A stretch of DNA of 53,400 bases from NCBI RefSeq assembly GCF_001667885.1, contig NZ_LZJW01000005.1, positions 1 to 53,400 of the forward strand, in the 5' to 3' direction. The notes under the pieces were generated by a model that was given only the letters and a program-made list of their open reading frames with translations, ran no database searches and had not been told where the DNA came from. Every line of letters starts with the position of its first letter. The first letter of the stretch is position 1. The stretch comes from Mycobacterium scrofulaceum. GTDB taxonomy: Bacteria > Actinomycetota > Actinomycetes > Mycobacteriales > Mycobacteriaceae. A program made the position numbers and the translations under genes. Below are positions 1 through 8,258 of the stretch, piece by piece.

Positions 1-229
1 CGCCACCGCCGGTCACCGAACTTCCGCTACCGCCGCCACCATAGATTCCTCCCGGAGCAGGCGGCGGGGACGGCGGTGGCGCCGGGCTGGACGACGTCGG
101 CGCCGGCGGCGCCGCGGGAGCATTGCCGGCCAGAGCGGTTGCGCTCGCGCCGCCAGCGAAGGTGAGCGCCAATCCGAGTGTCGCGGCGCCACCGATGAGC
201 GCCAGTGCTTTCCGAGCTTCGTTTGTCAT
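1..229 (-). CDS. Secreted proline/glycine-rich protein, partial
   Basis: The reading frame begins with ATG at 229 on the minus strand and runs off the left edge, so only about 76 N-terminal residues are seen. Residues 1-35 look like a Sec signal peptide: a basic start (MTNEARK), then a hydrophobic Ala/Leu/Gly stretch, with cleavage likely near ASATALAG. After this comes a low-complexity Pro/Ala/Ser segment and a Gly/Ser-rich segment. This pattern fits small exported mycobacterial proteins, but no known domain can be recognised and the C-terminus is missing. It lies 49 bp downstream of the monooxygenase gene on the same strand. Confidence 0.6.
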   Translation of the reverse strand, partial: MTNEARKALALIGGAATLGLALTFAGGASATALAGNAPAAPPAPTSSSPAPPPSPPPAPGGIYGGGGSGSSVTGGG

Positions 230-277
230 GCCGCCCGCATACCCCTTACTGCCATGTGTAATCAGAGGTTTGGCGAG

Positions 278-1246
278 TTAGCTGAGCGCGGGCAACACCT
301 TGTCGGTGAGCAACTGAACCGACTTCCAGGCTTCGTCGACCGGCATCCCGCCGACCAGCGGGTGAAGCACCAGCGGTCCGTAGTTGTCGGCGTCACGCAC
401 CTCCGCGATCAGCTCGTCGGGCGTCAGGAAGCGGTACCTCCCCGACGCCCTGACCTCGTCCAGCGTCTGCACGCCCGGCAAATGCATGAGGGACCGCTGA
501 TCGGTCGACCATCCGCCGTAAGTGACCGCCTCCCACAGGATGTGGTCACCGAGTTCCGCCCATGCCCGGTCGGGGTCCTCGTGCAAAAAGATCATCCCGC
601 GGTTCACCGGACCCGGCATGAGAATGAGCGGCGTCATGCCGGCCTCGGCACACAGCTCGCGGTAGTAGGCGGCGATGTCGGGCAGGTGATCCGCCAGGCT
701 GAGCGGCAGCCGGAAACGGGCCGCCCGCCGCGCCGTGGCGCGTGCGCCCCCACCGACATACAGCGGCGGATGCGGTCGGGTCCAAGTACCGGTGCAGATT
801 CCGTCGGCATCGGTGCCCGACCAGACCGACAGCATCCGTTCGAGCAGGCTGTCCATCAGCTTGCCCCTGCCAGCGAAATCGGTTCTCATGGCGTCATATT
901 CGACGGGGCGGTAGCCGAGGCCCACCGTGGTGTGCAGGCGGCCCTGGCTCATGTTGTCGACCAGCGCGATGTCCTCGGCAAGCCGGACCGGATTCCAGAG
1001 CGGGCCCAACGCGCAGTCCACGCTGGCGATCAACGTCGAGGTTCGGGCCAAAAACATCGCGGCCGCCATGATGGGGTTGCAGCTCCAGCCGTGTCCGGTT
1101 GCGTGGTGTTCGTCGACGCTGATGGAGGTGACGCCGTGCGCCTCGCCCCACTGCGCCAATTCGAGGGCGGCCGACAACAGCCGGCTTTGCGTGCGGGGTT
1201 CGCCGTGCGGGGAGGCGAAGTTGAAGCGCAGCACCGTGAGCAACAC
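278..1246 (-). CDS. Luciferase-like (LLM class) F420/flavin-dependent oxidoreductase
   Basis: This 322-residue protein has the TIM-barrel pattern of bacterial luciferase-like monooxygenases. It begins with a VLRFNFASP strand, has SVDEHHATGHGWSCNP near residue 45, then TSTLIASVDCALGPLWNPVRLAEDIALVDNMSQGR, the classical family motif. In mycobacteria these enzymes use F420 or FMN. The substrate is unknown. The start is GTG at 1246, one base after the stop of the VOC gene, so the two are surely translated together. It is the last gene of a five-gene minus-strand operon with a VOC protein, SDR, MBL hydrolase and sulfotransferase, which suggests catabolism of a sulfated or hydrophobic small molecule. 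That role is inferred from context. Confidence 0.85.
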   Translation of the reverse strand: MLLTVLRFNFASPHGEPRTQSRLLSAALELAQWGEAHGVTSISVDEHHATGHGWSCNPIMAAAMFLARTSTLIASVDCALGPLWNPVRLAEDIALVDNMSQGRLHTTVGLGYRPVEYDAMRTDFAGRGKLMDSLLERMLSVWSGTDADGICTGTWTRPHPPLYVGGGARATARRAARFRLPLSLADHLPDIAAYYRELCAEAGMTPLILMPGPVNRGMIFLHEDPDRAWAELGDHILWEAVTYGGWSTDQRSLMHLPGVQTLDEVRASGRYRFLTPDELIAEVRDADNYGPLVLHPLVGGMPVDEAWKSVQLLTDKVLPALS

Positions 1247-1247
1247 G

Positions 1248-1727
1248 TCACGCCTCCTGGGGGGCGGCCATCGACCGCAGGAAGGCGGGGAAGTCCGGAA
1301 ACAGCGACCGATCGACGATCTCGATGCGCGTGCCCGAAGAGTCTGTGTAGTAGGCGAATAGCCCGAGCTCGGATCCGCGCACGTCCGCCGTCATCTCGAG
1401 GGAGAAGCCGTTGGCCTCCAGCGCCCGGGCGCTCGCGGCGAGATCGTCACTGAAGTAACCGAGGTGGTGAACCGCGTTGCCCGGCGCGGCCATCCACGGG
1501 CTTCCGGGCACCTCTTGCACCAGTTCCAGGTGGGGGTGCTGCAGGGAGTAGACGATCGTGGAGGTCAACTCGCGCACGCCGGACGGCGTGCGGAACGGCA
1601 GGGTGTAGGTCATCGGAGTGATCCAGCGGTAACCGGCCAGCGCGCTCAGTCGGGCCATGGCCGCATCGAGGTCGGGAACGATGACGCCGGTGTGGTAAAA
1701 ATCCTCGGGGCGCAGCGCAATTGTCAT
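1248..1727 (-). CDS. VOC (glyoxalase/bleomycin-resistance) superfamily protein
   Basis: The protein has 159 residues. Two beta-alpha-beta-beta-beta modules are visible: FYHTGVIVPDLDAAM at the N-terminus and VHHLGYFSDDLAASARALE in the second half, followed by TRIEIVDRS near the end. The His and Glu residues in these segments are the usual metal ligands of vicinal-oxygen-chelate enzymes. The family includes dioxygenases, lyases and isomerases, so the reaction cannot be fixed. A good ribosome binding site (AGGAG) precedes the ATG at 1727. It sits between the SDR and the monooxygenase in the same operon. Confidence 0.85.
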   Translation of the reverse strand: MTIALRPEDFYHTGVIVPDLDAAMARLSALAGYRWITPMTYTLPFRTPSGVRELTSTIVYSLQHPHLELVQEVPGSPWMAAPGNAVHHLGYFSDDLAASARALEANGFSLEMTADVRGSELGLFAYYTDSSGTRIEIVDRSLFPDFPAFLRSMAAPQEA

Positions 1728-1742
1728 GGATCTCCTCGGCTT

Positions 1743-2492
1743 TCAGACGCAGTCCGACGCGGCGTCGACGACGAACACCGCGCCGCTGGTATAGCTGCTC
1801 TGCTCGGTGCACAGGAAGGCGATCGTCGGGGCGATCTCACCGGCGGAACCCAAGCGGCGCAACGGGATGTGCGCCAGCTCGGACTCCACCAACTCGGCCG
1901 AGCCGTGCATGGGTGCAGTCATCGGGGTGTCGATGGTGCCGGGCGCCACCGCGTTGACCCGGATCCCCTTGTCGGCCCACTTGACCGCGAGATTCCTGGT
2001 GACGCAGACGATCCCGGCCTTTGCCGCGCCGTATCCCGGCACCAATGGGACGGCCCGCAGCGCCGACATCGACGCCAGGTTGACCACGCTGGCGCCGCCG
2101 ACCGCGGTCGACGCCCTCAATGCGCGGTAGAGCCCGACCGTCAATCGGTAGGGTCCGGTGAGGTTCAGCGCGACCGACGCCTCGAATCCGTCCGGCTTCG
2201 ACTCGTCGAGGCCACCGGGAAAATTGGCGCCGGCGTTGTTGACCAGCACGTCGAGGCTGGTGAACTTTTCCCCCAGCGCGTCCACGGAATCGGGGTCGCT
2301 GATCTGCAGCTGGTGATAATCCATGCCGGACAGGTCGGCCTGGTAGTCGGCCGCCGCCGGCCTGGTTCCGGTGACCGCCACGCGGGCCCCGGCGTCGCGG
2401 AACAAGACGGCGGTCGCGTGCCCGATTCCACTGGTGCCGCCGGTGACTAGCGCGGTGGTGCCGGTGAAGTCGAAGCTGACTCGAGCCGTCAT
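1743..2492 (-). CDS. Short-chain dehydrogenase/reductase (SDR)
   Basis: This is a classical SDR of 249 residues. The cofactor motif TGGTSGIG lies near residue 17, NNAG near 86, and the catalytic Ser and YGAAK (Tyr-x-x-x-Lys) around 140-160, followed by the usual RVNAVAPGTIDTPM segment. It should oxidise or reduce an alcohol/ketone with NAD(P). Its ATG at 2492 overlaps the stop codon of the MBL hydrolase by four bases (ATGA), showing translational coupling. The substrate is not predictable from the sequence. Confidence 0.88.
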   Translation of the reverse strand: MTARVSFDFTGTTALVTGGTSGIGHATAVLFRDAGARVAVTGTRPAAADYQADLSGMDYHQLQISDPDSVDALGEKFTSLDVLVNNAGANFPGGLDESKPDGFEASVALNLTGPYRLTVGLYRALRASTAVGGASVVNLASMSALRAVPLVPGYGAAKAGIVCVTRNLAVKWADKGIRVNAVAPGTIDTPMTAPMHGSAELVESELAHIPLRRLGSAGEIAPTIAFLCTEQSSYTSGAVFVVDAASDCV

Positions 2493-3730
2493 GAGTTCCT
2501 CGCTATCTGGTGTCTGAGCCAGGCGGTTTCCCAGAAGTTCGTGCTGCCGGCCAGGAGTTCTTCGTGCGCTTCGCGAAGCACCGCCCGCGCCCCCGCATTG
2601 TCCGAGGGCAGCAGCTCGGCAAGATGGATGGCTTGTAGCGGGCGCCCGGCGGCGAGGTGGTCGCGCGCCCGGTCCACCAATGCGTCGGCCCCGGCCAGCT
2701 CGACCACGTCGGCGGCGACGGCGTCGAACCCGACCGGATAGAGCTCCGTGGTCGATTCGTGGTGAAACCAGCCGGAGTAGTTTTCCCAGACGGCCCGCAC
2801 GTCCCAGGCCACTTTTCCATAGCCCTGTCCCACTTCGTATTCCGCGGGCAGTGTGATCTCACGCATCAGCGTTCGCACGTCCTTGCCGGCGTTCATCCCT
2901 TCGACGGTGCGATCATGGACGTACCGGATCGCGTCACGCAGCCGGGTCAGCTCGGCGTAAATCAGCTCGGCGCCCGCTATCGGTTCGAAATGACCGGTCA
3001 CCAGGAGGTCGGGCCGCAGGTCGCGTACCCTCTCCACCGAGGCGATGGTGGTCAGGGCGTCGCGATACCGGTCGCCGCGCATGGTGACCAGGTTGGGGAT
3101 ATGCCCGAAAAGCGGACCGAAGACGTTGCCGCACAGGCATATTCGCTCATCTGGCAGCCACACCACCAAGGAGTCGGTGGTTTCGCCGCCGGGCACGGAG
3201 ATCAGTTCCAGCCGCCGGCCACCGACTTCGAGCGTCAGGGTGTCATCGAAATCGAGGTCGACGACCGGAACGCTCTGGCCGGCCAACCGGGTGCTCCCCA
3301 GACGCCGCTGGATGGCTTGGATGCCCGTCGCGAGGGTGTCTTTGAACGCGAAGGCGCTGCGGCTGGCGCGATACGGGATAAGGCGTTCGTTGTCGTCTCG
3401 CCACAGCGTCCAATTCGCCTGGGCGACAACGGTTGTCCCCGGGTCTCGGACGCTGTCCAAACCACCGACGTGGTCGACGTGGCCTTGTGTGAAGACGATG
3501 TAGCGCACCGGGGAGGGATCGACGGCGTCGAAGTTCGCGCGGTGCACCGGGCCCTCGAAACCCATGCCGGTGTTGACGATCACCCGGCCGTCACGCGTGG
3601 TCAGTAGGTAGGAGTTCGACAGCCCTGGCGAGCACCACAGGCCGGGCGCGATTTCCTCCGCCCGTTCGGCGGCGGCGGGCCGCATGGCGTCGGCTCCCGG
3701 CCGGCTGCGGTAGACCGGTTCTGGACTCAT
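2489..3730 (-). CDS. MBL-fold hydrolase with alkyl-sulfatase-like C-terminal domain
   Basis: Taking the ATG at 3730, the protein has 413 residues; an upstream in-frame Met would intrude into the sulfotransferase gene. Residues 25-290 form a metallo-beta-lactamase fold with FTQGHVDHVGG at 80-90. The canonical first metal ligand (HxHxDH) is Gln82 here. A second metal segment, VTGHFEP, follows. Residues about 315-410 (EVGQGYGKVAWDVRAVWENY onward) resemble the alkyl sulfatase dimerisation domain, as in the larger sulfatase at 21-23 kb. It may hydrolyse a sulfate ester, which would suit its operon partner, a sulfotransferase. Other hydrolytic reactions are possible. Confidence 0.82.
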   Translation of the reverse strand: MSPEPVYRSRPGADAMRPAAAERAEEIAPGLWCSPGLSNSYLLTTRDGRVIVNTGMGFEGPVHRANFDAVDPSPVRYIVFTQGHVDHVGGLDSVRDPGTTVVAQANWTLWRDDNERLIPYRASRSAFAFKDTLATGIQAIQRRLGSTRLAGQSVPVVDLDFDDTLTLEVGGRRLELISVPGGETTDSLVVWLPDERICLCGNVFGPLFGHIPNLVTMRGDRYRDALTTIASVERVRDLRPDLLVTGHFEPIAGAELIYAELTRLRDAIRYVHDRTVEGMNAGKDVRTLMREITLPAEYEVGQGYGKVAWDVRAVWENYSGWFHHESTTELYPVGFDAVAADVVELAGADALVDRARDHLAAGRPLQAIHLAELLPSDNAGARAVLREAHEELLAGSTNFWETAWLRHQIARNS

Positions 3731-3749
3731 CGCTCTTGTTGCCCTCCGG

Positions 3750-5021
3750 CTAGGTCTCGGCCTGGACGTCGAACTTGTCGAAGTAGAATCCGAAGCGCCC
3801 GCGCAACTCGTCAGGCGTGACGCCGAAGTGCCGGTGCAGGTGGTAGCGAATGCGGCCATGCTTGCCCCGCGGGTTGCCGTCCAGATACTGCTGGAAGCGC
3901 GCCCGCACCTTCGCCGTCAGTTCGACGCCTCCGCAGCGGTAAAGCCGCTCGAGGACCGGCATTTCATTGCCGTTCAGCTGATGGAAACTGATGTCGATAC
4001 TGCGTTCGGCCGGCACCAGATCGCGGTCACGCACGCATGCGCTGAGCAGCCGATGCACCCGGTCGCTCCAATAGTCCACCAGCCAATCCGGCTCGATGCT
4101 GGTTCGGCGCAGGCGATCGGAGTAGGCCATCATCGTGATCGCCGACTGGATCACCGCAACGGGATCGCGGTGGGTAAAGGCCACGGTCGCATCGGGGAAG
4201 GTCGCCATGAGCGGACCGAGTTGTTCACAGTGCTGCGGGCTTTTCAGGATCCAGGTCCGCGGGCCCCTCAGGAAGGTCAGGGCCTGCAGCACCTTACGTA
4301 AGTATGCGTAGTGCCGGGTTTGGTCGAGGCCCAGGTAGTAGTCACGCCAGTCCGGCACGCGCGCATGCCATTCCAGGACGTAAGAGGCCAGATCGAGGTC
4401 GAGGAGCTCGACCTCCTCCTCGATCGCCTCCGGGAATCGGTCGTGCATGGCAGCGACGACCGGGGCGCTGGCCATCAGCGCGTCGTGCTCCGATTTGGCT
4501 CGCGCGTAACGCGGGTCGACACCGGAGATGTCGGGGCCCTCGCCGCGCGCGGGGATGGGTTCTTGGCTCTCCCAGTACGGCAACGCCCGCCGGCGCGGGT
4601 CGGCGGCAATGAGATTCACCAGATGCGTAGTGCCCGAGCGGGGCATTCCGACGACGATGATCGGCTTCTCGATAGGGATGGCTTCGATTTCGGGGTACCG
4701 CTTGAGGAGCTCGGTCAGCGACAGCCGGTTGCGCAGCAGACGCACGACTCGCTGCCGTAGGGAGGACCGCGTCAGTTGGCGCAGGCCCTCGTCCCCTTCG
4801 ATCGCGGCAACATGCGCGCCGAGCCGATCAGCGAAGCCGTCGACATCGGCGAGGTCGGCGCCGTTCTTCAGCCCGGCCTGCTTCTCGGCCTCCGCAAGCA
4901 TCCGCTCGATGTCGAAGTCGACGACTCTGGCCTCGGTGAAGTCGAGAATTTGCCGTTGGACGTCGGTCAGCTTGGGCGCGGTGAGGTCATCGAAGTCGAT
5001 GTCATCAACGGCAGAGCCCAC
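3750..5021 (-). CDS. PAPS-dependent sulfotransferase
   Basis: From the GTG at 5021 the protein has 423 residues; a GAGGA ribosome binding site lies just upstream, and longer starts would overlap the DUF2237 gene. The 5'-phosphosulfate-binding loop is GMPRSGTTHLVNL near residue 127, and a 3'-phosphate-binding segment FTHRDPVAVIQSAIT lies near residue 265. These are the hallmarks of the Sulfotransfer_3 family, large in pathogenic mycobacteria (Stf proteins), which moves a sulfuryl group from PAPS to sterols, lipids or carbohydrates. It is the first gene of the operon that runs down to 278. The acceptor is unknown. Confidence 0.88.
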   Translation of the reverse strand: MGSAVDDIDFDDLTAPKLTDVQRQILDFTEARVVDFDIERMLAEAEKQAGLKNGADLADVDGFADRLGAHVAAIEGDEGLRQLTRSSLRQRVVRLLRNRLSLTELLKRYPEIEAIPIEKPIIVVGMPRSGTTHLVNLIAADPRRRALPYWESQEPIPARGEGPDISGVDPRYARAKSEHDALMASAPVVAAMHDRFPEAIEEEVELLDLDLASYVLEWHARVPDWRDYYLGLDQTRHYAYLRKVLQALTFLRGPRTWILKSPQHCEQLGPLMATFPDATVAFTHRDPVAVIQSAITMMAYSDRLRRTSIEPDWLVDYWSDRVHRLLSACVRDRDLVPAERSIDISFHQLNGNEMPVLERLYRCGGVELTAKVRARFQQYLDGNPRGKHGRIRYHLHRHFGVTPDELRGRFGFYFDKFDVQAET

Positions 5022-5092
5022 CAAATCCTCTTTTCGACGTGGCGTCGAAGAGAAATATGACACAGGGGCCCGGCGGCGATCTGCCGCGGCCC

Positions 5093-5479
5093 CTACAGGT
5101 TCGCCAAGTCGTCGGGCACGTCGACCTTGTGTTCCTGCAGCGTCTCCAGAGGCACGACCTCCAGGGTGCGTTCGTGCGTGGACGCCAACACCACCGGCGC
5201 GGCACAGCCATCCTGGTGCGCGCGAAGCCAGTTCAGCGCCGTCACGCACCAACGGTCGCCGGGCAGCAGGCCGGGGAATCGGTATTCGGGGACCGGTGTC
5301 AACAAGTCATTGCCGATGGAGCGCTGGTGCTCGAGGAATTCGGCGGTCATGACCGCACAGATCGTGTGCCGCCCGATGTCCTCGGGTCCCGTCGAGCAAC
5401 AGCCGTCGCGGTAGTAACCGGTCAGGGGTTCTGTGCCGCACGGCTCCAGCGGACCGCCTAACACGTTTCGATCGGGCAC
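5093..5479 (-). CDS. DUF2237 family protein
   Basis: The protein has 128 residues with the pattern of DUF2237: NVLGGPLEPCGTEPLTGYYRDGCC at the start, then DIGRHTICAVMT, and a compact C-terminus ending in a VPDDLANL helix. Several conserved Cys and His residues suggest metal binding, but the family has no established function. Translation probably starts at the GTG at 5479. It is upstream of the sulfotransferase on the same strand with a 71-bp gap, so it may be co-transcribed or independent. Confidence 0.85.
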   Translation of the reverse strand: MPDRNVLGGPLEPCGTEPLTGYYRDGCCSTGPEDIGRHTICAVMTAEFLEHQRSIGNDLLTPVPEYRFPGLLPGDRWCVTALNWLRAHQDGCAAPVVLASTHERTLEVVPLETLQEHKVDVPDDLANL

Positions 5480-5729
5480 GATTTCAGTATCGCGCTCTCG
5501 GGGGTGAAGTTTGAAGTAACTTTGCCGTCTCCGCCGGCGCGAATTTTTGCCCGGGCCGGCCCTGTGGCTATCCGGCCATCCGGCACGTAGCGAGTGGGCG
5601 CACGCCGAGCACGCTGCCCGCCGCCGCGGCGGCCGCCAGGTGACGGGGCGATAACAATTCCCCCGTCAAGCTGGCGCGACGCGCTGAGCAAATCCCGGGG
5701 AAATCGCCGGGAAAATTTATCGTCACATC
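5480..5729. promoter_or_regulatory. Divergent intergenic region, DUF2237 gene / GH5 gene
   Basis: These 250 bases separate two divergently transcribed genes, so both promoters must lie here. No convincing -10/-35 pair, operator or RNA gene can be picked by eye. The region just before the GTG at 5730 has an AT-rich patch (AAAATTTATCG) that could be part of the GH5 promoter. Confidence 0.35.
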
Positions 5730-6863
5730 GTGCAACGACGAACGGCCCTCAAGCTGCCGCTTCTGCTGGCAGCAGGCACCGCGCTCGCCCGGGTGCCACG
5801 CGCCTCGGCGGAGGAAGCGGGCCGATGGCCCGCCGAACGCGCCAACCGTTGGTATCAGGCGCAGGGCTTCCTGGTCGGGTCCAACTACATCACCTCGAAC
5901 GCGATCAACCAGCTGGAGATGTTTCAGCCCGACACCTTCGATCCGCGGCGGATCGACGCCGAACTCGGCTGGGCCAGGTTCTACGGACACAACACCGCCC
6001 GGGTGTTCCTGCACGACCAGCTCTGGGCCCAGGATCAGCGGGGCTTTCAGACGCGGCTGGCTCAGTTCGTCGACATCGCCGCGCGTCGTCGCATCAAGCC
6101 GCTGTTCGTCTTCTTCGATTCCTGTTGGGATCCCGCGCCGAGGGCGGGCCGGCAGCGTGCGCCGACGCCCGGCGTGCACAACTCGGGCTGGGTGCAAAGC
6201 CCGGGCGCCGAACGCCTAGGCGATCCCCGCTATGCGGCCGTCATGCGCGACTACGTCACCGGGGTGTTGACGCAGTTCCGTAGCGACGATCGGATCCTGG
6301 GATGGGACCTGTGGAACGAGCCGGACAACCCGGCGAAGCAGTACCGAAGCACCGAACGCAGCGACAAGGAACAGCTCGTCGGGAACCTGCTCCCCCAGGT
6401 GTTTCGGTGGGCACGCGCCGTCGATCCCAGCCAGCCACTCACCAGTGGTGTGTGGCGCGGCGATTGGGGACAACCCCAGGGCCGCAGCGCCATCAGCGAC
6501 ATCCAGCTCGCCAACTCCGACGTGGTCACGTTCCATTCCTATGCCGAACCCGCGGGCTTCGAGTCCCGGATCGGCGAACTTGCCCCGCTGGGCAGGCCGA
6601 TGCTGTGCACCGAATACATGGCCAGGCCCAGGGGCAGCACCGTGGAGGGGATTCTGCCAATTGCCAAGCGCCACAACGTCGGCGCCATCAACTGGGGGTT
6701 GGTCGCCGGAAAGACCCAGACCTACTTCCCGTGGGAATCATGGGATCACCCGTATACCGCGATTCCGAAGGTCTGGTTCCACGACCTGCTCCGCCCCGAC
6801 GGCCGGCCCTTCCAGGACACCGAAGCGCTGACGACACGGAAGCTGGCGGGGACGCAGGCTTGA
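5730..6863 (+). CDS. Tat-exported glycoside hydrolase, GH5/cellulase-like
   Basis: This 377-residue protein starts with GTG at 5730. Its N-terminus MQRRTALKLPLLLAAGTALA is a twin-arginine signal followed by a hydrophobic stretch and an Ala-x-Ala-like site (ASAEE). The mature part looks like a (beta/alpha)8 retaining hydrolase: NTARVFLHDQLW, IKPLFVFFDSCWD, and ILGWDLWNEPDNP, where the Asn-Glu pair is the expected acid/base. CTEYMARP near residue 297 supplies a second Glu, probably the nucleophile. It would cleave a beta-linked polysaccharide outside the membrane. The true substrate is unknown. It stands alone between a DUF2237 gene and a tRNA. Confidence 0.82.
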   Translation: MQRRTALKLPLLLAAGTALARVPRASAEEAGRWPAERANRWYQAQGFLVGSNYITSNAINQLEMFQPDTFDPRRIDAELGWARFYGHNTARVFLHDQLWAQDQRGFQTRLAQFVDIAARRRIKPLFVFFDSCWDPAPRAGRQRAPTPGVHNSGWVQSPGAERLGDPRYAAVMRDYVTGVLTQFRSDDRILGWDLWNEPDNPAKQYRSTERSDKEQLVGNLLPQVFRWARAVDPSQPLTSGVWRGDWGQPQGRSAISDIQLANSDVVTFHSYAEPAGFESRIGELAPLGRPMLCTEYMARPRGSTVEGILPIAKRHNVGAINWGLVAGKTQTYFPWESWDHPYTAIPKVWFHDLLRPDGRPFQDTEALTTRKLAGTQA

Positions 6864-7022
6864 GCCGGGGCGGTTGGGTCTAGCCGGATTTGCGGTTGAC
6901 CGCACTTCTGCGGATTCTGGCATGACCGCGTGCAAAGACCCCCAGGGCTCTCAAGACGGTCTCCGGCGCGGGCACGGCCGCTTCCGGGAGGGAAGTGCGG
7001 CACACGCACGCAGCCGCCCTCC

Positions 7023-7038
7023 CCCCGCCGTAGCGGGG
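7023..7038 (-). terminator. Possible hairpin terminator downstream of tRNA-Ser(CGA)
   Basis: A perfect 6-bp GC stem (CCCCGC/GCGGGG) with a CGTA tetraloop lies about 14 bases beyond the 3' end of the minus-strand tRNA. There is no T-run, which is common for mycobacterial terminators. The assignment rests on position only. Confidence 0.35.
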
Positions 7039-7051
7039 TGAAGGTCTTTGG

Positions 7052-7138
7052 CGGTGGCGGAGGGATTTGAACCCTCGGACGGTGTTAGCCGTCACACGCT
7101 TTCGAGGCGTGCTCCTTAGGCCGCTCGGACACGCCACC
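7052..7138 (-). tRNA. tRNA-Ser(CGA)
   Basis: An 87-base class II tRNA can be folded by eye. The acceptor stem GGTGGCG pairs with CGCCACC. The anticodon stem CACGC/GCGTG encloses loop CTCGAAA with anticodon CGA. The variable arm is long (around GACGGCTAACACCGTC), and the T arm holds GGTTCAAATCC. CCA is not encoded. It reads UCG serine codons. Confidence 0.95.
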
Positions 7139-7167
7139 GCGGAGCAGCTTACCGAACCGTCGCCCGC

Positions 7168-7626
7168 TTACCCCAATCGCTGACGGGCGAAGAAGGCCTC
7201 CAGCGGCGCGGCGCACTCTTGGGCCAGCACGCCGCCGCGCACTTCCGGCCGATGGTTGAGCCGACGATCGCGGACCACGTCCCACAGCGATCCGACCGCG
7301 CCCGTCTTGGGTTCCCACGCGCCGAACACCAGTCGGCCGATACGGGCCAGGACCAGCGCGCCTGCGCACATGGTGCAGGGTTCGACGGTGACGGCCAGCG
7401 TGGCGCCCTCTAGCCGCCAGCCGTCGCCGAGGGCGCCGGCCGCCGCGCGCAACGCCAGGATCTCGGCGTGTGCGGTGGGATCGCCGAGGGCTTCGCGGGC
7501 ATTGACCGCGCGGGCCAATTCAGTTCCGTCGGCGGCGACGACCACCGCGCCGATCGGCACGTCACGGGGTCCCGCAGTCTCGGCGACCGCCAACGCGGCG
7601 CGGATCAGGGCTTCGTCAGGAATCAC
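7168..7626 (-). CDS. tadA: tRNA adenosine(34) deaminase TadA
   Basis: The protein has 152 residues and the zinc-dependent cytidine/deoxycytidylate deaminase fold: HAEILALRAAA (His ligand and catalytic Glu) and VEPCTMCAGAL (two Cys ligands). It converts A34 to inosine in the wobble position of tRNA-Arg(ACG), the gene of which lies in this same window at 30.35 kb. It corresponds to Rv3752c. Its ATG at 7626 overlaps the stop of the upstream partner gene by four bases, so the two are coupled. Confidence 0.93.
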   Translation of the reverse strand: MIPDEALIRAALAVAETAGPRDVPIGAVVVAADGTELARAVNAREALGDPTAHAEILALRAAAGALGDGWRLEGATLAVTVEPCTMCAGALVLARIGRLVFGAWEPKTGAVGSLWDVVRDRRLNHRPEVRGGVLAQECAAPLEAFFARQRLG

Positions 7627-8144
7627 CGACCGATGCGGTCGATCACGGCCGACAGCTGATCGGCGAAGCCCATCTCCCGGGCGATGCGGCCGAGCTGCTC
7701 GTCCGCGTACAAGTCGGCCTCGTCGAGGATGACGCCCAGCACCGCCTCCGGCAGCCCGATGTCGGACAGCAACCCCAGGTCGCCCTCCTCGAACGGGTCG
7801 GAATCCTCCAGGTCTTCGGGGTCGATGTCGGCATCCAGCTTGTCGAGCACTTCGGCGGCGATGTCGTAGTCCAGCGCGGCGGTGGCGTCCGACAGCAGCA
7901 GCCGCGTCCCCGACGGCGCGGGCCGCACGATCACGAAGAACTCGTCATCCACGTCGAGGAGCCCGAACACGGCGCCGGCGCTGCGCAATTCTCTTAGCTC
8001 CGTCTCGGCGGCCTTGAGGCTCATCAGGGATTTACGCGCCATCGGAGAACACCGCCACTGGCCCTCTTCGCGCACGACCGCCACGCCGAAACCGTCCGGC
8101 GAGTCGGCCGACAGGCCTTGGGCTGGGGCCCGTTGTGCTCCCAT
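7623..8144 (-). CDS. TadA-associated conserved protein (Rv3753c-like)
   Basis: This 173-residue actinobacterial protein is conserved next to tadA and is often annotated as tRNA adenosine deaminase-associated protein. Visible are GFGVAVVREEGQWRC at the N-terminus, DDEFFVIVRPAPSGTRLLLSDATAA in the middle, and an acidic stretch DPEDLEDSDPFEEGDLG before the C-terminal helices. No catalytic motif is seen. The ATG at 8144 gives MGAQRA, matching my memory of the M. tuberculosis start. A shorter start at MARKSL is less likely. Function beyond tadA linkage is unknown. Confidence 0.82.
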   Translation of the reverse strand: MGAQRAPAQGLSADSPDGFGVAVVREEGQWRCSPMARKSLMSLKAAETELRELRSAGAVFGLLDVDDEFFVIVRPAPSGTRLLLSDATAALDYDIAAEVLDKLDADIDPEDLEDSDPFEEGDLGLLSDIGLPEAVLGVILDEADLYADEQLGRIAREMGFADQLSAVIDRIGR

Positions 8145-8258
8145 GGCCGCTTACGGTAGTCGCAGACCAGCCCCCCTGACCAGACGGCGCGAGACGAACC
8201 CGCGGTCGCGGCGACATCTGGACGCACCGCCGCCGCCGGATTGTGCCAACCTTGGTCT

